Assembly (NCBI GenBank): GCA_022606425.2
Contig: JAHDVF020000671.1
Span: 124,001 to 188,000 of the forward strand
Direction: 5' to 3'
Origin: Lepidostoma basale
Lineage: Eukaryota > Arthropoda > Insecta > Trichoptera > Lepidostomatidae
Length of the DNA: 64,000 bases
The notes below the pieces were generated by a model. The model saw nothing but the letters and a program-made list of their open reading frames with translations. It made no database searches and was not told the origin of the DNA. The position numbers and the translations under genes are program-made. Shown here piece after piece: positions 62,870 through 64,000 of this stretch (within the stretch, counting starts at the first letter, position 1; every line of letters starts with the position of its first letter).

Positions 62870-63838
62870 ATAAATCTAAGTTCTTGCTGGTCAAGTGTAT
62901 AATTACAGCTAATTTAAAAAACGGTGGATACGTGCAACATAAATTAAATAAACACAAAAGTCCGGATCGTCCATGTCAACATGTGCAACATCGAAAAAAA
63001 CATTAAGTGTTATTACATTATGTGCTAAATTAAAAAAACGATGGATTCGTGGAACATGAATTAAATAGACAATATGTGCACCATCTAAAAAGAACTAACT
63101 AACTAACCATCACGCCGTCTCCCCGAAGGGGTATGCAGAAAGAATGGACTGCCACACCTTTCTTTCCTGACATATTTCTCTCGCTTCCTCAACATTCATA
63201 CATCGTGTCATGCACGCGCGTCGATTTCTCTGACTCCTCACATGGCTGACATTCAATATTTGATTTATTTGATCGTGCCACGTTTTCCTCGGTCTTCCTC
63301 TATTTCTGGTTCCATTTACATCATAAACATATAATTTTTTTACCATTCTTTCTTCATTCATTCTTTCAATATGTCCAAACCATCTTAATGATCCTTTCAT
63401 TATTTTGTTCACGACACCATCATTCGCACCGCATTCACTTCTTATATTTTCATTCGGCACTCTATCATACACAGAGTATCCACACATTCTTCTAAGAGAT
63501 CTCATTTCAACTGCATTTATTCTACTTTCATCCTTCTTTTGCCAGTTCCATGCTTCTAAAAAGAACGTTTTTGTTAAATTATTTTTATATTGTTATTTTA
63601 TTTTATATCATTGTATTTTATATTATTTGTTTTAGATTTATTTTGTGGGTGTTGGACGATCGAAGTGTGCGCGGAAGATGCCTATTGGTGGCGATGAAGT
63701 TCGCAACCCATCACACCGCGTCTCCCGCGGAGCGAAAAGAGAAGGATGGAGTGCCGCATCAGTAAAAGTGTGACAGTCCATTCTTTCTGCTTACCCTTTT
63801 GGGGAGACGGCGTGATGGTTAGTTAGTTTAGTTAGTTA
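62870..63838 (+). mobile_element. Chimeric non-autonomous element copy 2, with nested RTE-1
   Basis: Matches the reverse complement of 15155-15600. Contains an imperfect tandem duplication (AACGGTGGATACGTGCAACA near 62920; AACGATGGATTCGTGGAACA near 63038). 63640-63760 holds TTGTGGGTGTTGGACGATCG and ACACCGCGTCTCCCGCGGAG. Its last 70 bp equal the RTE-1 end (AAAAGTGTGACAGTCCATTC to GGCGTGATGGTTAG). Confidence 0.78.
63095..63554 (-). mobile_element. RTE-1 insertion with TSD and empty site in the window
   Basis: TCTAAAAAGAA at 63084-63094 and 63555-63565. The minus ORF (63110-63505) is intact from MRSLRRMCGYSVYDRV to SILSAYPFGETA. The unoccupied target is in the other chimeric copy near 15410-15425 (CATCTAAAAATAAC on the minus strand). 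Confidence 0.93.
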
Positions 63839-63849
63839 ATAGATCTAAC

Positions 63850-64000
63850 TAACTAACTAAAATATTGCTCGAAAAGCTTCAATATATTGGAGTTACGCAC
63901 AAATATTTAGATCTATTCAGAAGCTACCTAACAAACAGGCTATAAATAGTTCTAATAGACAGTTATCAGAGCACCATTGAAAGGGTTACATGTGGAGTAC
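63850..64000 (+). mobile_element. Non-LTR reverse transcriptase fragment at the window edge
   Basis: (TAAC)n at 63847-63860, then codons LLEKLQYIGVTHKYLDLFRS, YLTNRQ and, in another frame, STIERVTCGV. This is the RT stretch before the usual PQGS motif of Jockey/CR1-type elements; continues beyond the window. Confidence 0.6.

Overview
The window looks like a transposon-rich stretch of an insect nuclear genome; a beetle is plausible, but the species cannot be read from the sequence. The evidence is AT-rich DNA with consensus GT-AG introns, cysteine-rich TIL inhibitor exons typical of insect secreted proteins, and a dense layer of insect-type mobile elements: mariner, Tc1, pogo, a TTAA-specific MITE, Penelope-like elements and several non-LTR families. 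There are no bacterial operons, rRNA genes or CRISPR arrays.

Three host genes can be supported, all on the minus strand. Gene A (724 to 15002, running off the left edge) has a signal-peptide exon followed by six exons. Each of the six encodes one ten-cysteine TIL (trypsin-inhibitor-like) domain, and all have symmetric phase-1 boundaries. Gene C (42446 to 44381) has a signal-peptide exon plus one exon for an acidic secreted protein I do not recognise, with an internal duplicated VPI motif. Gene B (53908 to 60174) has a signal-peptide exon and, after a 6-kb intron, one TIL exon, giving a secreted inhibitor of about 76 residues. A and B share the same layout, including a probable 5'UTR intron ending just before the ATG. 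A possible first exon of another gene lies at 37115-37202.

The rest is mobile and repetitive DNA. The commonest element (here RTE-1) is a 5'-truncated non-LTR retrotransposon whose ORF stops just before a (GTTA)n, (GTT)n or (TTGTA)n tail; about 20 pieces are present, several with 9-12 bp target-site duplications, and two can be compared with an empty site elsewhere in the window. At least five related families (RTE-2 to RTE-6, sharing a GRPR-rich C-terminal region), a Jockey-like family (JK-1) and L2/CR1-like 3' ends are also present. Penelope-like pLTRs carry hammerhead-ribozyme motifs. DNA elements include intact-ended but broken mariner, Tc1 and pogo copies, three copies of a 780-bp TTAA MITE, and a 2.1-kb element of unknown superfamily with 15-bp TIRs and a 4-bp TSD.

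Tandem DNA: a 14-bp satellite organised in 171-bp higher-order units (9820-11403, inside an intron of gene A), a 22/44-bp satellite (52140-52985), a degenerate AT-rich minisatellite that has received many insertions (28.5-33.8 kb), and GTT microsatellites that grew from retroelement tails. Transposons sit inside transposons up to three levels deep. All RT-element clade names are my assignments from protein motifs, not from database searches.
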